From an uncultured Pyrinomonas sp. (lineage in GTDB: Bacteria; Acidobacteriota; Blastocatellia; Pyrinomonadales; Pyrinomonadaceae): a stretch of DNA of 7,330 bases. How positions within the stretch are numbered: position 1 is the stretch's first letter; every line of letters starts with the position of its first letter. The notes beneath the pieces are model-generated. The model worked only from the letters and a program-made list of their open reading frames with translations, did no database searches and was not told where the DNA came from. Position numbers and translations under genes: made by a program. This document shows, piece after piece, positions 1 to 5,846 of this stretch. Location: assembly GCA_937135995.1 (NCBI GenBank), contig CAKZOF010000626.1, positions 1 through 7,330 of the forward strand, in the 5' to 3' direction.

Positions 1-63
1 AATCTGGAACCCGGCGGCAAACCCTGCGACCACTGCGCGATGTGCAGCGCGCGCGGCTTTTGA
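1..63 (+). CDS. C-terminal fragment of a CxxCxxC protein, possibly a RecQ-type helicase
   Basis: Only the last 20 codons before a TGA stop are in the window; the start lies to the left. The peptide ends GGKPCDHCAMCSARGF, so three cysteines are spaced C-x2-C-x2-C close to the C-terminus. This is the spacing of the last three zinc ligands in the zinc-binding subdomain of RecQ-family DNA helicases, and short RecQ proteins without an HRDC domain can end just after it. A cysteine cluster of a RecB-like nuclease or another zinc or Fe-S protein would fit almost as well. The gene is convergent with the lemA-family gene. The presence of a gene end is fairly likely; the family is a guess. Confidence 0.4.
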   Translation, partial: NLEPGGKPCDHCAMCSARGF

Positions 64-522
64 GAGCGAAAGCCAGCTTGCGTTCATCGGCGACGCTGTG
101 ATCACGCCGCTTCTCGCGCGCATCTTTCGGTGGGCTTGGGCTGCGCCTTCACATGCGCGGACTTCGAGAACAGGGTTGTGCCCAAGCGATCCTTGCCGCG
201 CTCTCGCGCGCGTGAACTTTGGTCTTCCCGGTGGAAAGAACGCAAAGCGTCCCACGCTCCCGGGATTTCGTGCGGTTCGGAGAAAGACAGCGCGCCGTGC
301 GCCGCGGCGGTTCGTTTCGCGAGAAGAACAAAGCTCACCTCAGGGATCAAGAGGCCAAGAACAGCCGCGCGCGCAATGGCGATTCGCTTCGCGGTGAGAA
401 GACCAAAAACCGGACGCAAGCGGCGACGAACGCACCCTGGTCGCTGCCGCTTGCTCGCTCATTTGGTCGCAAGATGGTCTCCGTCGCGCAGATGAGCGCG
501 CTTTTGTCTGCTGCCGTCTGTG
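64..522. other. Intergenic gap between convergent genes
   Basis: About 460 bases separate the end of the left-hand gene from the end of the lemA-family gene. Open frames exist on both strands, as expected at this GC content, but their predicted peptides are rich in Arg, Ala and Ser, have no recognisable motif and overlap one another. I see no convincing protein gene, tRNA or strong terminator hairpin with a T-run. The only structure noticed is a recurring motif of the type TTCGCG-GAGAAGA-CAAA, listed separately. Confidence 0.5.
306..410. repeat. Pair of degenerate direct repeats
   Basis: Two related stretches lie at 306-333 and 379-410, starting about 73 bases apart. Both read GGCG-TTCG-TTCGCG, then GAGAAGA-CAAA, with two extra bases (GT) in the second copy. 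Looser versions can be seen near 224-245 (CTTCCCGGTGGAAAGAACGC) and near 275-290 (GGTTCGGAGAAAGACAG). The copies are imperfect and irregularly spaced, so they could be eroded interspersed repeats or simply compositional bias. Confidence 0.3.
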
Positions 523-1149
523 TCACCGCGCGTTGCTGTTGGCGTTGTTGCGACGCAGCGCGTTCGGGTCGATGCGCGGCGTTTGGCGCGCCCCCTCTTC
601 AGCGCGGAAGTAAGGCTCTTCTTTGAAGCCGAAGAGACTGGCGACCAACACCATCGGGAATTGGTTGCGCGTCGTGTTGTAATCCTGCACTGCCGCGTTG
701 TAGTCCTGTCGTGCGACAGCGATGCGGTTCTCGGTTCCGGCGATCTCGTCTTGAAGTTTCAGGAAGCTTTCGTTGGAGCGCAGCGTCGGGTAGTTTTCAA
801 CGAGCACGAGCAACCGCCCGAGCGCGGAACTGAGATTTTGGTTCGCTTGGATGATCTGCTCGCGCTGTTCGGGCGTGCGGCTTTGCGGATCGCCCTGCGT
901 CGCGTTGAGCAACTGCGACCGAGCTTGGGCGATCTGACCGAAGACCTCTTGCTCCTGTATGCCGGCCATCTGCGCGGCGGCGACCAGATTGGGGATCAAG
1001 TCGGCGCGCCGTTGCAAGGCGGTTTCGACGTTGGCCCACTTGGCCCGCACGTTCTGTTGTTTTTCGACTAGGGTGTTGTAACCACAGCCGCTATTGGCGA
1101 GCGCGATCAGTGCGATTATCGCAAGCAGCGCGAAATGTTTCTTCTTCAT
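523..1149 (-). CDS. lemA: LemA family lipoprotein
   Basis: This is a 208-residue LemA-family envelope protein; the biochemical role of the family is poorly defined. The N-terminus is a lysine-rich signal (MKKK) followed by a hydrophobic run ending ALANSGC, a plausible lipobox with Cys22 as lipidation site, so the mature protein is probably membrane-anchored outside the cytoplasm. The family core follows: GYNTLVEKQQNV from about residue 23, the signature RRADLIPNLV at 47-56, then YPTLRSNESF, a TEN-I segment, DYNAAVQDYN and RNQFP towards the end. The middle is strongly helical, as LemA helical bundles are. A good ribosome site (GGGGAG on the minus strand, 1162-1157) lies 7 bases before the ATG and fixes the start. 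It is the last gene of the set, 83 bases after the nucleotidyltransferase, and no separate promoter is obvious in that gap. The family call is secure; the lipoprotein call is inferred. Confidence 0.92.
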   Translation of the reverse strand: MKKKHFALLAIIALIALANSGCGYNTLVEKQQNVRAKWANVETALQRRADLIPNLVAAAQMAGIQEQEVFGQIAQARSQLLNATQGDPQSRTPEQREQIIQANQNLSSALGRLLVLVENYPTLRSNESFLKLQDEIAGTENRIAVARQDYNAAVQDYNTTRNQFPMVLVASLFGFKEEPYFRAEEGARQTPRIDPNALRRNNANSNAR

Positions 1150-1232
1150 CTTCTTTCTCCCCTCATCTTCCAGTGCGAAATCGGAAAGGTCTTTGTTTGC
1201 GCTTCGATCGCCGTCGGTTTGCTGGTCCAGTT

Positions 1233-1982
1233 CTAGGTTCCAGCGCTGCCCGTCGTCTCCGTCAAGGAATCGACAGTGGCGATCAGGCGTTCGAGTTGCG
1301 CTAGATACGAGGCGAACAGCCGTTCTGCTGCGGCCAGATCGAGTTCACCCGGCGCGCGCGTACGCAGTTCGAGCAACGCCTCCAAAGTCGCCCGGTCCAG
1401 CGCGAAACGCTCGGCAGCGAGCTGGATGAGTTCGCGTTTGGTCACAGGCGGATTCTTCTCGCCGCGCAACATGAGCGCTGGTGCCAGCAGCGCCGCCACG
1501 CTCGAAAAGCTTTCGGCCATCAAGTCACACAAACGCTCGGCCGAACTCGCTGCTGGCACGTAGTGACGGCGAAGTTGAATGAGTTTGCTTCGCAGTTCGT
1601 ATTCGGTTTGATGGCGCAAGTTCTCGTCCGAGATCGTCACGCCTTCGAACGGATCGCTCCCGTAGAGCACGCGCCGCGCGCGTTCCATGTGGTGGAACTC
1701 GATGGGGAAAACGTCGAGCGCAGAACGCAGCTCGTCGAGCGTGAAATAGACAGGCAGCGAAAAGCCGAGCCGTCGCCAGTTGCGCACCGCGGATTGCGCA
1801 AGACGCAGATCTTCGGGCGCAATGCGACGGAGCACGACCAGAATGTTGTAGTCGGATTGAAGCGGGATGTGGTCGCCGACGGCAGCAGAGCCGTACAGCA
1901 CCACCGAGACGAGATTAGCGCCGTGCGTTTCGCTCAAATCGTCGACGAAGCCGCGCAAGATGTTGTCGATACGAGCGCTCAT
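1233..1982 (-). CDS. Nucleotidyltransferase-fold protein with D-x-N motif
   Basis: This is a 249-residue protein with an N-terminal minimal nucleotidyltransferase domain and a C-terminal all-helical region. The signature begins VVLYGSAAVGDH (Gly31-Ser32) and continues SDYNILVVL at 43-51. In active enzymes of this fold the two metal-binding acids form D-x-D; here the second is Asn46, so the motif is D-Y-N. A third carboxylate candidate is Glu95 in FPIEFHHME. Residues from about 120 to the end are predicted helices, resembling the substrate-binding or HEPN-like partner domain of small nucleotidyltransferases. The reading frame is open 100 codons further upstream, but that part overlaps the TPM gene out of frame. 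The ATG at 1982, 56 bases after the TPM stop, begins the conserved domain; its ribosome site is weak. It probably shares a transcript with its neighbours. Substrate unknown; it may be catalytically inactive or use a variant mechanism. Confidence 0.8.
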   Translation of the reverse strand: MSARIDNILRGFVDDLSETHGANLVSVVLYGSAAVGDHIPLQSDYNILVVLRRIAPEDLRLAQSAVRNWRRLGFSLPVYFTLDELRSALDVFPIEFHHMERARRVLYGSDPFEGVTISDENLRHQTEYELRSKLIQLRRHYVPAASSAERLCDLMAESFSSVAALLAPALMLRGEKNPPVTKRELIQLAAERFALDRATLEALLELRTRAPGELDLAAAERLFASYLAQLERLIATVDSLTETTGSAGT

Positions 1983-2038
1983 GATCGATCCATCATCGGA
2001 AATCGTTTGAAGAGCTTTGGTGCCAACTCTTCGATCCG

Positions 2039-2863
2039 TCACCAACTGCCGCCAGCTCCGCCGCCGCCGAAATCGCCGCCACCGCCGAAGCCGCCGAAAC
2101 CACCACCGCCCCCAAATCCGCCGCCGCTGCCGAAGCCGCCGAAACCGCCGCCGCCCCATGTCCAGCCGGTCGAACGGCGTCCGCCGCCGAGAGAGCGTCC
2201 GAGGAAGAGCAAAGACAGACAACCGCTGAGCGGCCCGCCAGCGATGAGTAGCAGAAAGAGGATCAGAAAAGCGATGGCGCAAAGAGAAGCGGCCGACAGA
2301 GGCCGCTCTTCCGTTCTTTGCTCGGACGCGCGGTAGGCTTGGCTCCGGTCGATGCCTTCGATGTCGAAGCCGTGTTTTTCGGCCAAGGTCGCGATGATGC
2401 CTTGCACCGCCACCATGATGCCTTCGCCGTATCGTTCTTGGCGGAAGTACGGGCGCATGCGACGCCCGATCTCACCGACGAGGCCATCGGGCAGATCGCC
2501 CTCCAGATGACGGCTCACCTGGATGAAATACTTTCGATCGTCGACGGCGACCAGCAACAACAGGCCGTTCTTCTCGCCTTCGGGCGAGCCGATGCCCCAA
2601 GTGCGAGCCAGTCGCAGCGAATAATCGAAGATGTCTTCACCGCCCGTGGTTCGCACAGTGACCACGGCGAACTCGATGTCGGCGCGCGCTTTGAGATTGC
2701 GCAGAATGGTTTCAAGCCGTTCTCTGGTCGGTTGGTCGATGACTCCAGCGAAATCGTTGACGTAACCGACGGGCGAAGGAAGCTCGGCCCGTTGCGCGCG
2801 CGCTGCAAGTTGCAGCCCGAACGCGAGAAACAGGGCGAGCGGAAAGGCGCGAATCCGACGCAT
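2039..2863 (-). CDS. TPM-domain membrane protein with Gly-rich tail (YgcG-like)
   Basis: This is a 274-residue exported protein. Residues 1-23 form a signal peptide (MRRIRAF, then a hydrophobic core, then ARA before Gln24). Residues ~28-165 are a TPM domain (TPM_phosphatase family), recognisable from PVGYVNDFAGVID at 31-43, then RADIEFAVVTVRTTGGEDI, RTWGIGSPEGEKNGLLLLVA and DLPDGLVGEIGRRMRPYF. A hydrophobic stretch at ~190-222 is one membrane span or a hairpin of two short ones around a GGPLSG turn. The tail, from ~237, is almost pure Gly and Phe and ends GGSW. Domains of this family have been linked to phosphatase activity in plant thylakoids and to envelope functions in bacteria. The start at 2863 is chosen because the signal peptide begins there. 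The upstream in-frame extension (open to 3295) has no family similarity that I can see. Pairing with a LemA gene on one strand is common in bacteria. Confidence 0.88.
   Translation of the reverse strand: MRRIRAFPLALFLAFGLQLAARAQRAELPSPVGYVNDFAGVIDQPTRERLETILRNLKARADIEFAVVTVRTTGGEDIFDYSLRLARTWGIGSPEGEKNGLLLLVAVDDRKYFIQVSRHLEGDLPDGLVGEIGRRMRPYFRQERYGEGIMVAVQGIIATLAEKHGFDIEGIDRSQAYRASEQRTEERPLSAASLCAIAFLILFLLLIAGGPLSGCLSLLFLGRSLGGGRRSTGWTWGGGGFGGFGSGGGFGGGGGFGGFGGGGDFGGGGAGGSW
2066..2155 (-). repeat. Two tandem 45-bp units encoding a Gly/Phe repeat
   Basis: Inside the tail of the TPM gene, two 15-codon units are nearly identical: GGGGFGGFGSGGGFG (2155-2111) and GGGGFGGFGGGGDFG (2110-2066). They differ at residues 10 and 13 and by some synonymous bases. 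The pattern suggests a recent in-frame duplication. The opposite strand reads as a proline-lysine repeat, which is only a shadow. Confidence 0.8.
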
Positions 2864-2872
2864 CGTTGAAAG

Positions 2873-2907
2873 AATATAACAGCAAAGCCGCCGATAAGCA
2901 CGTGCTT
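2873..2907 (-). promoter_or_regulatory. Candidate promoter and palindromic operator for the TPM gene
   Basis: Reading the minus strand, TATATT (2878-2873) is a good -10 box and ends only 9 bases before the TPM start codon. Transcription would then begin about 2-3 bases before the ATG, giving a nearly leaderless message, which fits the absence of any Shine-Dalgarno sequence there. A perfect 12-bp palindrome, AAGCACGTGCTT (2896-2907), covers the place of the -35 box, where no good TTGACA-like hexamer is present. A regulator bound at the palindrome could therefore activate or block this promoter. This rests on sequence patterns only. Confidence 0.4.
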
Positions 2908-3281
2908 CGTGCGATGTTTGTGCCGGCACCGCCAGCGCGCAGAAGCACGCGCGTTCACTATGCGCTCGCGAGAAGCTGGTCCAGTGAAGGCCGGCTCGCC
3001 GGACATGGAGCTGGTTGAAGCGATTGCCCGAAGGCTCGCGCGTTCCGCCGAGCGCAGAGATTTGTATGCGCACGAATGCGCGCGCCGCGCTGGTCCGGTC
3101 AAGGAAACAGCACTCGTTGGCGGTCACGGACTGGGCCAGCGGCGGACTCGCCGCAAACTCCAGGCGATCTGCAGGCACGACAGACTCGAGTTCGCTTCGG
3201 CGGAGCGGCTTCGTCGTCAGCACGTTGCGGAAGTCGGACGGCTCAAGCGTCCACCGATCGGCGTGCGCAAAAATCGGGGGA
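2908..3281. other. Gap between the ZIP and TPM genes with a coding-like stretch
   Basis: About 370 bases lie between the ZIP stop and the TPM promoter. No gene is called. On the minus strand, 3295-3113 keeps an open frame with codon use like real genes here (peptide pieces FAHADRWTLEPSDFRNVLTT and RSELESVVPADRLEFAASPP), but there is no credible start codon or ribosome site. The same frame then turns into sequence that looks non-coding. It could be the remnant of a lost gene. I see no clear terminator after the ZIP gene. Confidence 0.35.
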
Positions 3282-4067
3282 TCATCCTTCGCCGATCAGC
3301 GCGTGCAGCAGGTAGAAGAGCGCGACGCCGACGAAGACGACCACCGACGTTAGCGGGTTCTTCTCCTCCATGTGGTTGACTTCGGGGATCAAGTCACTGG
3401 CCGCGACATAGAGCGTCACGCCCGCCGAGAAGGGCAGCGCATAGGCCACCAGCGCCGAAATGTGCGCCTGTGCGATGGCGACGCTCATCACGCCCAGCAG
3501 CGTCGCCGCGCCGATCAACAGCGTGGCCCGCTGTGCCTTGTAGCGCGCGCGTCCCGAAGCGAGCATGATCGACGCCGCGGTGAAGCCTTCGGGAACCTTG
3601 TGCAGCAAGACGGCGATGAAGACGAGCAGCCCGACTCTGAAATTGACCAAAAAGGCGGCGGCGATGGAAACGCCGTCGAAAAAGGTGTGGATCGAAAGAC
3701 CACCGATGGCTGCGTAGGCCGCTGTCGGACGGAGCAGCCTTTCGGGATGCGTCTCGGCACCGAAATGGAAGTGTGGCGCAACGGTGTGTTCAACCAAGTG
3801 TATCAGCAAGTAACCAGCAAGCAACAACGTTGTTGCTTTCAACACAGCGTGTGGCGAAAAGCCGCGCTCACGACTCCACAGCTCGATCGCCGCTGGGACG
3901 ACTTCGACGAAGATCGCCGCCAACATGAAACCCGCGCCGAGCGCGATCAGGAAGCGAAGCAGCCGCGCGTTGCGCGCCAGCGAGGCTGAAGAGGTCACCA
4001 GCAACCCGCCGAGGACGTTGGCCGCGGCAAGCGCTAGACCGAAGAGCAAATAGCCGGAGTAGCTCAT
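3282..4067 (-). CDS. ZIP family divalent metal transporter
   Basis: This is a 261-residue membrane protein of the ZIP family (zinc, iron or manganese uptake into the cytoplasm). About eight hydrophobic segments can be seen. The metal-site helices carry the family motifs: HTFFDG at 127-132 in the fourth span and HKVPEG at 156-161 in the fifth. ASDLIPEVNH at 223-232, in the last third, is also typical. Before the fourth span is a histidine-bearing loop (His90, 94, 99, 101, 107), the usual variable metal-sensing or metal-collecting loop. Length is normal for a bacterial ZIP. The preferred metal cannot be told from sequence alone, although zinc is commonest. The start is the ATG at 4067; its ribosome site is weak. 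It is transcribed divergently from mraZ, and the gap between them carries a 29-bp tandem duplication with possible -10 boxes for this gene. Confidence 0.9.
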   Translation of the reverse strand: MSYSGYLLFGLALAAANVLGGLLVTSSASLARNARLLRFLIALGAGFMLAAIFVEVVPAAIELWSRERGFSPHAVLKATTLLLAGYLLIHLVEHTVAPHFHFGAETHPERLLRPTAAYAAIGGLSIHTFFDGVSIAAAFLVNFRVGLLVFIAVLLHKVPEGFTAASIMLASGRARYKAQRATLLIGAATLLGVMSVAIAQAHISALVAYALPFSAGVTLYVAASDLIPEVNHMEEKNPLTSVVVFVGVALFYLLHALIGEG

Positions 4068-4093
4068 CAGCGATCAGGTCGAGGGCTTGACAA

Positions 4094-4151
4094 AGAGAGC
4101 AACTATACAGGATCGCCGGCGGAGAGAGCAACTATACAGGATCGCCGGCGG
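4094..4151. repeat. Perfect 29-bp tandem duplication
   Basis: Positions 4094-4122 and 4123-4151 are identical over all 29 bases with no spacer. The unit starts AGAGAGCAACTATACAGG and ends GCCGGCGG. Identity right to both edges implies a recent duplication or repeated slippage. Each unit holds ACTATA, which on the minus strand is TATAGT, so the duplication may have doubled a promoter for the ZIP gene. Confidence 0.95.
4102..4136 (-). promoter_or_regulatory. Possible twin -10 boxes for the ZIP gene
   Basis: On the minus strand, TATAGT occurs at 4107-4102 and again at 4136-4131, each preceded by TG. Initiation from the nearer box would give a leader of about 28 bases before the ZIP ATG. The -35 region is poor for both: for the nearer box a TTGCTC, itself part of the repeat unit, lies about 18 bases upstream. 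No recognisable Zur-type palindrome was seen. Confidence 0.3.
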
Positions 4152-4210
4152 GTTTGCCACCGGCATTGAATACACCATTTCGTGCTTAAGCGAATAAGTC
4201 AAATTTCCTC

Positions 4211-4240
4211 TTGACAGCGCTCCGAAGACCAGCGTACTAT
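4211..4240 (+). promoter_or_regulatory. Sigma-70 promoter of the mraZ (dcw) cluster
   Basis: TTGACA at 4211-4216 is a perfect -35 consensus, followed after 18 bases by TACTAT at 4235-4240, a 4/6 match to the -10 consensus. Transcription would start near 4247, leaving a leader of about 110 bases before mraZ. The MraZ-type repeats begin right at the predicted start site. Confidence 0.75.
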
Positions 4241-4246
4241 GCGCGG

Positions 4247-4274
4247 CGGGTGGAAGAAAGTGGTCCAAAGTGGG
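4247..4274 (+). promoter_or_regulatory. Putative MraZ autoregulatory operator (three GTGG repeats, 10-bp period)
   Basis: GTGG occurs at 4250-4253, 4260-4263 and 4270-4273, exactly 10 bases apart, so all three lie on one face of the DNA. The second and third sit in identical AAAGTGG heptamers (4257-4263, 4267-4273). Characterised MraZ proteins bind short direct repeats of the TGGGN or AAAGTGK type with the same spacing, just upstream of their own genes. The site starts at the expected transcription start, so binding would block the promoter. Confidence 0.75.
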
Positions 4275-4283
4275 CTTTCTTCC
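4252..4283 (+). other. 9-bp inverted repeat in the mraZ leader
   Basis: GGAAGAAAG (4252-4260) pairs perfectly with CTTTCTTCC (4275-4283) around a 14-base loop. The stem encloses two of the three operator repeats. It could form a hairpin at the 5' end of the mRNA, or be a coincidence of the operator layout. Confidence 0.45.
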
Positions 4284-4299
4284 TGAGCTTGGGGACGAA

Positions 4300-4327
4300 G
4301 CTTAAAGTTCTACTGTAAGTTTTAAGC
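4300..4327 (+). other. 7-bp inverted repeat in the mraZ leader
   Basis: GCTTAAA (4300-4306) pairs with TTTAAGC (4321-4327) around 14 bases. The arms are AT-rich and no T-run follows, so this is not a typical terminator. Together with the hairpin at 4252-4283 it makes the ~110-base leader unusually structured. A related palindrome, GCTTAAGC, lies upstream of the promoter near 4183-4190. Confidence 0.35.
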
Positions 4328-4357
4328 AGATGGCGATCCAACCGGCGGCGAAAGGCA

Positions 4358-4798
4358 ATGTTACGAGGCAATTACACGGCGCGCTTGGACCCCAAAGGGC
4401 GGCTCAAAGTGCCCACGGCCTTTCGCCGGTACATCGAAGAGAAGTACGGCGCGGAGTTCTACGTGACCAGCTTGACGGGCGAAGCGGCGCGCCTCTACCC
4501 CTTGCCTGAGTGGGAAGCGATCGAACAGCGGCTGGCGCTGCTCCCTTCGATGGACCCGGCGCGCCGCAAGTTCTTGGAGCGCACTAACTACTACGGGCAG
4601 CAGACGAGCATGGATGCGCAAGGACGCGTGCTTATCCATCCGTTATTGCGAAGAAGCGCCAACCTTTTGGGCGAAGTGGCCGTGCTTGGTTACCTGAGTT
4701 ACTTGGAAGTTTGGGATCGCGAGCGATTCGAGCAGCGTTTGATGGCCGAGCCGTACACGGCGGACGACGAGGCGGCCATCGCGAGACTGGGGATCTAG
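4358..4798 (+). CDS. mraZ: MraZ transcriptional regulator of the dcw cluster
   Basis: This is a 146-residue DNA-binding protein with two SpoVT/AbrB-like halves, normal length for MraZ. MraZ forms ring-shaped oligomers that bind repeats before its own gene and control the downstream division genes. The first half carries DPKGRLKVP at 11-19; the second carries [10 protein letters not shown] at 86-95, both the family's DxxGR-type DNA-binding loops. In the second, His94 is inserted before the proline, where most members have a proline directly. Between them, ERTNYYGQQ (74-82) replaces the more usual FF-rich segment, a variant I associate with Acidobacteriota. The ATG at 4358 follows AAAGG very closely. 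It is the first gene after the promoter at 4211-4240, and the repeats at 4247-4274 are its likely target. The stop is 50 bases before rsmH. Confidence 0.95.
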   Translation: MLRGNYTARLDPKGRLKVPTAFRRYIEEKYGAEFYVTSLTGEAARLYPLPEWEAIEQRLALLPSMDPARRKFLERTNYYGQQTSMDAQGRVLIHPLLRRSANLLGEVAVLGYLSYLEVWDRERFEQRLMAEPYTADDEAAIARLGI

Positions 4799-4848
4799 CG
4801 ACTTCGAGGCGAGACGACGGCGGCTGGAAACAGCCAGCGGTGAACCAC

Positions 4849-5811
4849 ATGCCACGCGACCTGTTCTTTGCATTGGATCACGGGGCGAGTCACAGCGTGG
4901 CGTCCGTTGGGGGCAGGGACGAGCGACACCGCCCCGTGTTGCTTCAGGAGGCGCTTCGGGCGCTAGCCCCGGAACGCGGCGGCTGGTTCTTCGATGCAAC
5001 GGTCGGCGCGGGCGGGCATGCCGAGGCGGTGCTCGAAGCGTCTGCTGAAGCGCGTCTGATCGGGGTTGATTGCGACCGCGAAGCGTTGCGCGTGGCCAGC
5101 GCACGCCTTGCGCGTTTCGGCGACCGTGTGCAGCTGGTGCATGCTGATTTCCGCGACATCGGGCGCGTGGTCGCTGCGGCGGGCATCGGCGAACTCGCTG
5201 GCGTGATCGCCGATCTGGGCGTCTCTTCGTTGCAGCTCGACGCGCCGGAGCGTGGTTTCAGTTTCCGCTTCGATGCGCCGCTCGACATGCGCATGGATCC
5301 GGAGGGCGAAGCGGAGACGGCGGCCGAACTGCTGGCCCGGCTGCCCGAGGCCGAGATCGCGCGGCTGCTTTGGGAATACGGCGAAGAGCGCCGGGCGCGA
5401 CTCATCGCGCGCGCGATCGTCCAGCGCCGACAGCGCGGCGAGCCTGTGGAGACGACGCGGGATTTGGCCGAGTTGGTTGCCGCGCTCGTGCGCGGCCGCA
5501 GAGGGCGCACGCACCCGGCGACGCGCGTCTTTCAGGCGTTGCGCATCGCCGTCAATCGTGAACTCGAGGATCTGGATCGGTTCATCGTGGCGGCGACGGA
5601 TCTTTTACAACCGGCAGGACGTTTGGTGGTGATCAGCTTCCACTCGCTGGAGGATCGCATCGTCAAGCAGACCTTCCGGCAGCTTGCTGCCGCAGGTCGC
5701 GTCGAGTTGTTGACCAAACGCCCCATTGTCCCAACGCCGGAAGAGACGCGTGCCAATCCGCGTGCGCGCAGCGCAAAGCTACGCGCGCTGCGCAGGGCAG
5801 ATCGGCAATGA
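4849..5811 (+). CDS. rsmH: 16S rRNA (cytosine-1402-N4)-methyltransferase RsmH
   Basis: This is a 320-residue SAM-dependent methyltransferase that modifies N4 of C1402 in 16S rRNA at the decoding centre (formerly MraW). Family motifs appear in order: HRPVLLQEAL at 27-36, the SAM-binding DATVGAGGH at 49-57, LIGVDCD at 70-76, ADLGVSSLQLD from 121, then ERGFSFRFDAPLDMRMD, TRVFQALRIAVNREL and the C-terminal VVISFHSLEDRIVK. Nothing catalytic looks missing. The ATG at 4849 is preceded by GGTGA at 4839-4843. A GTG at 4840 is also in frame, and a GTG at codon 17 would give an N-terminus closer to the usual length, since ~26 residues precede HRPVL here. A small hairpin with a GAAA loop (GGCTG/CAGCC, 4822-4835) lies just before the ribosome site. 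The TGA stop overlaps the ATG of the mini-ORF at 5808. Confidence 0.95.
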   Translation: MPRDLFFALDHGASHSVASVGGRDERHRPVLLQEALRALAPERGGWFFDATVGAGGHAEAVLEASAEARLIGVDCDREALRVASARLARFGDRVQLVHADFRDIGRVVAAAGIGELAGVIADLGVSSLQLDAPERGFSFRFDAPLDMRMDPEGEAETAAELLARLPEAEIARLLWEYGEERRARLIARAIVQRRQRGEPVETTRDLAELVAALVRGRRGRTHPATRVFQALRIAVNRELEDLDRFIVAATDLLQPAGRLVVISFHSLEDRIVKQTFRQLAAAGRVELLTKRPIVPTPEETRANPRARSAKLRALRRADRQ

Positions 5812-5846
5812 GATCCAAGGGGGACGCCAAGGAGCAAGAGCGGTGA
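5808..5846 (+). CDS. 12-codon mini-ORF bridging rsmH and ftsL
   Basis: ATG at 5808 overlaps the rsmH stop as ATGA, and the frame reads MRSKGDAKEQER before a TGA at 5844-5846. That TGA in turn overlaps the GTG start of ftsL at 5843-5845 as GTGA. No strong ribosome site precedes the ATG, so ribosomes finishing rsmH would have to restart. If used, it would pass ribosomes from rsmH to ftsL. The geometry is plain in the sequence; translation is inference, and one or both overlaps may be chance. Confidence 0.35.
   Translation: MRSKGDAKEQER

Noticed and set aside
98..626. Several overlapping ORFs of 60-135 codons on both strands
   Set aside because: They overlap each other, are Arg/Ala/Ser rich, lack motifs and ribosome sites, and one runs into lemA antisense.
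1563..2336. Plus-strand proline-rich ORF
   Set aside because: It is the antisense of the Gly-rich TPM tail and the nucleotidyltransferase; its repeats follow from GGN codons on the other strand.
2864..3223. N-terminal extension of the TPM protein to a start at 3223
   Set aside because: The frame is open, but a clear signal peptide begins at 2863 and the extension shows no family similarity; a good -10 box lies between the two.
4094..4151. CRISPR array suggested by the 29-bp unit length
   Set aside because: There are only two units and no spacer between them.
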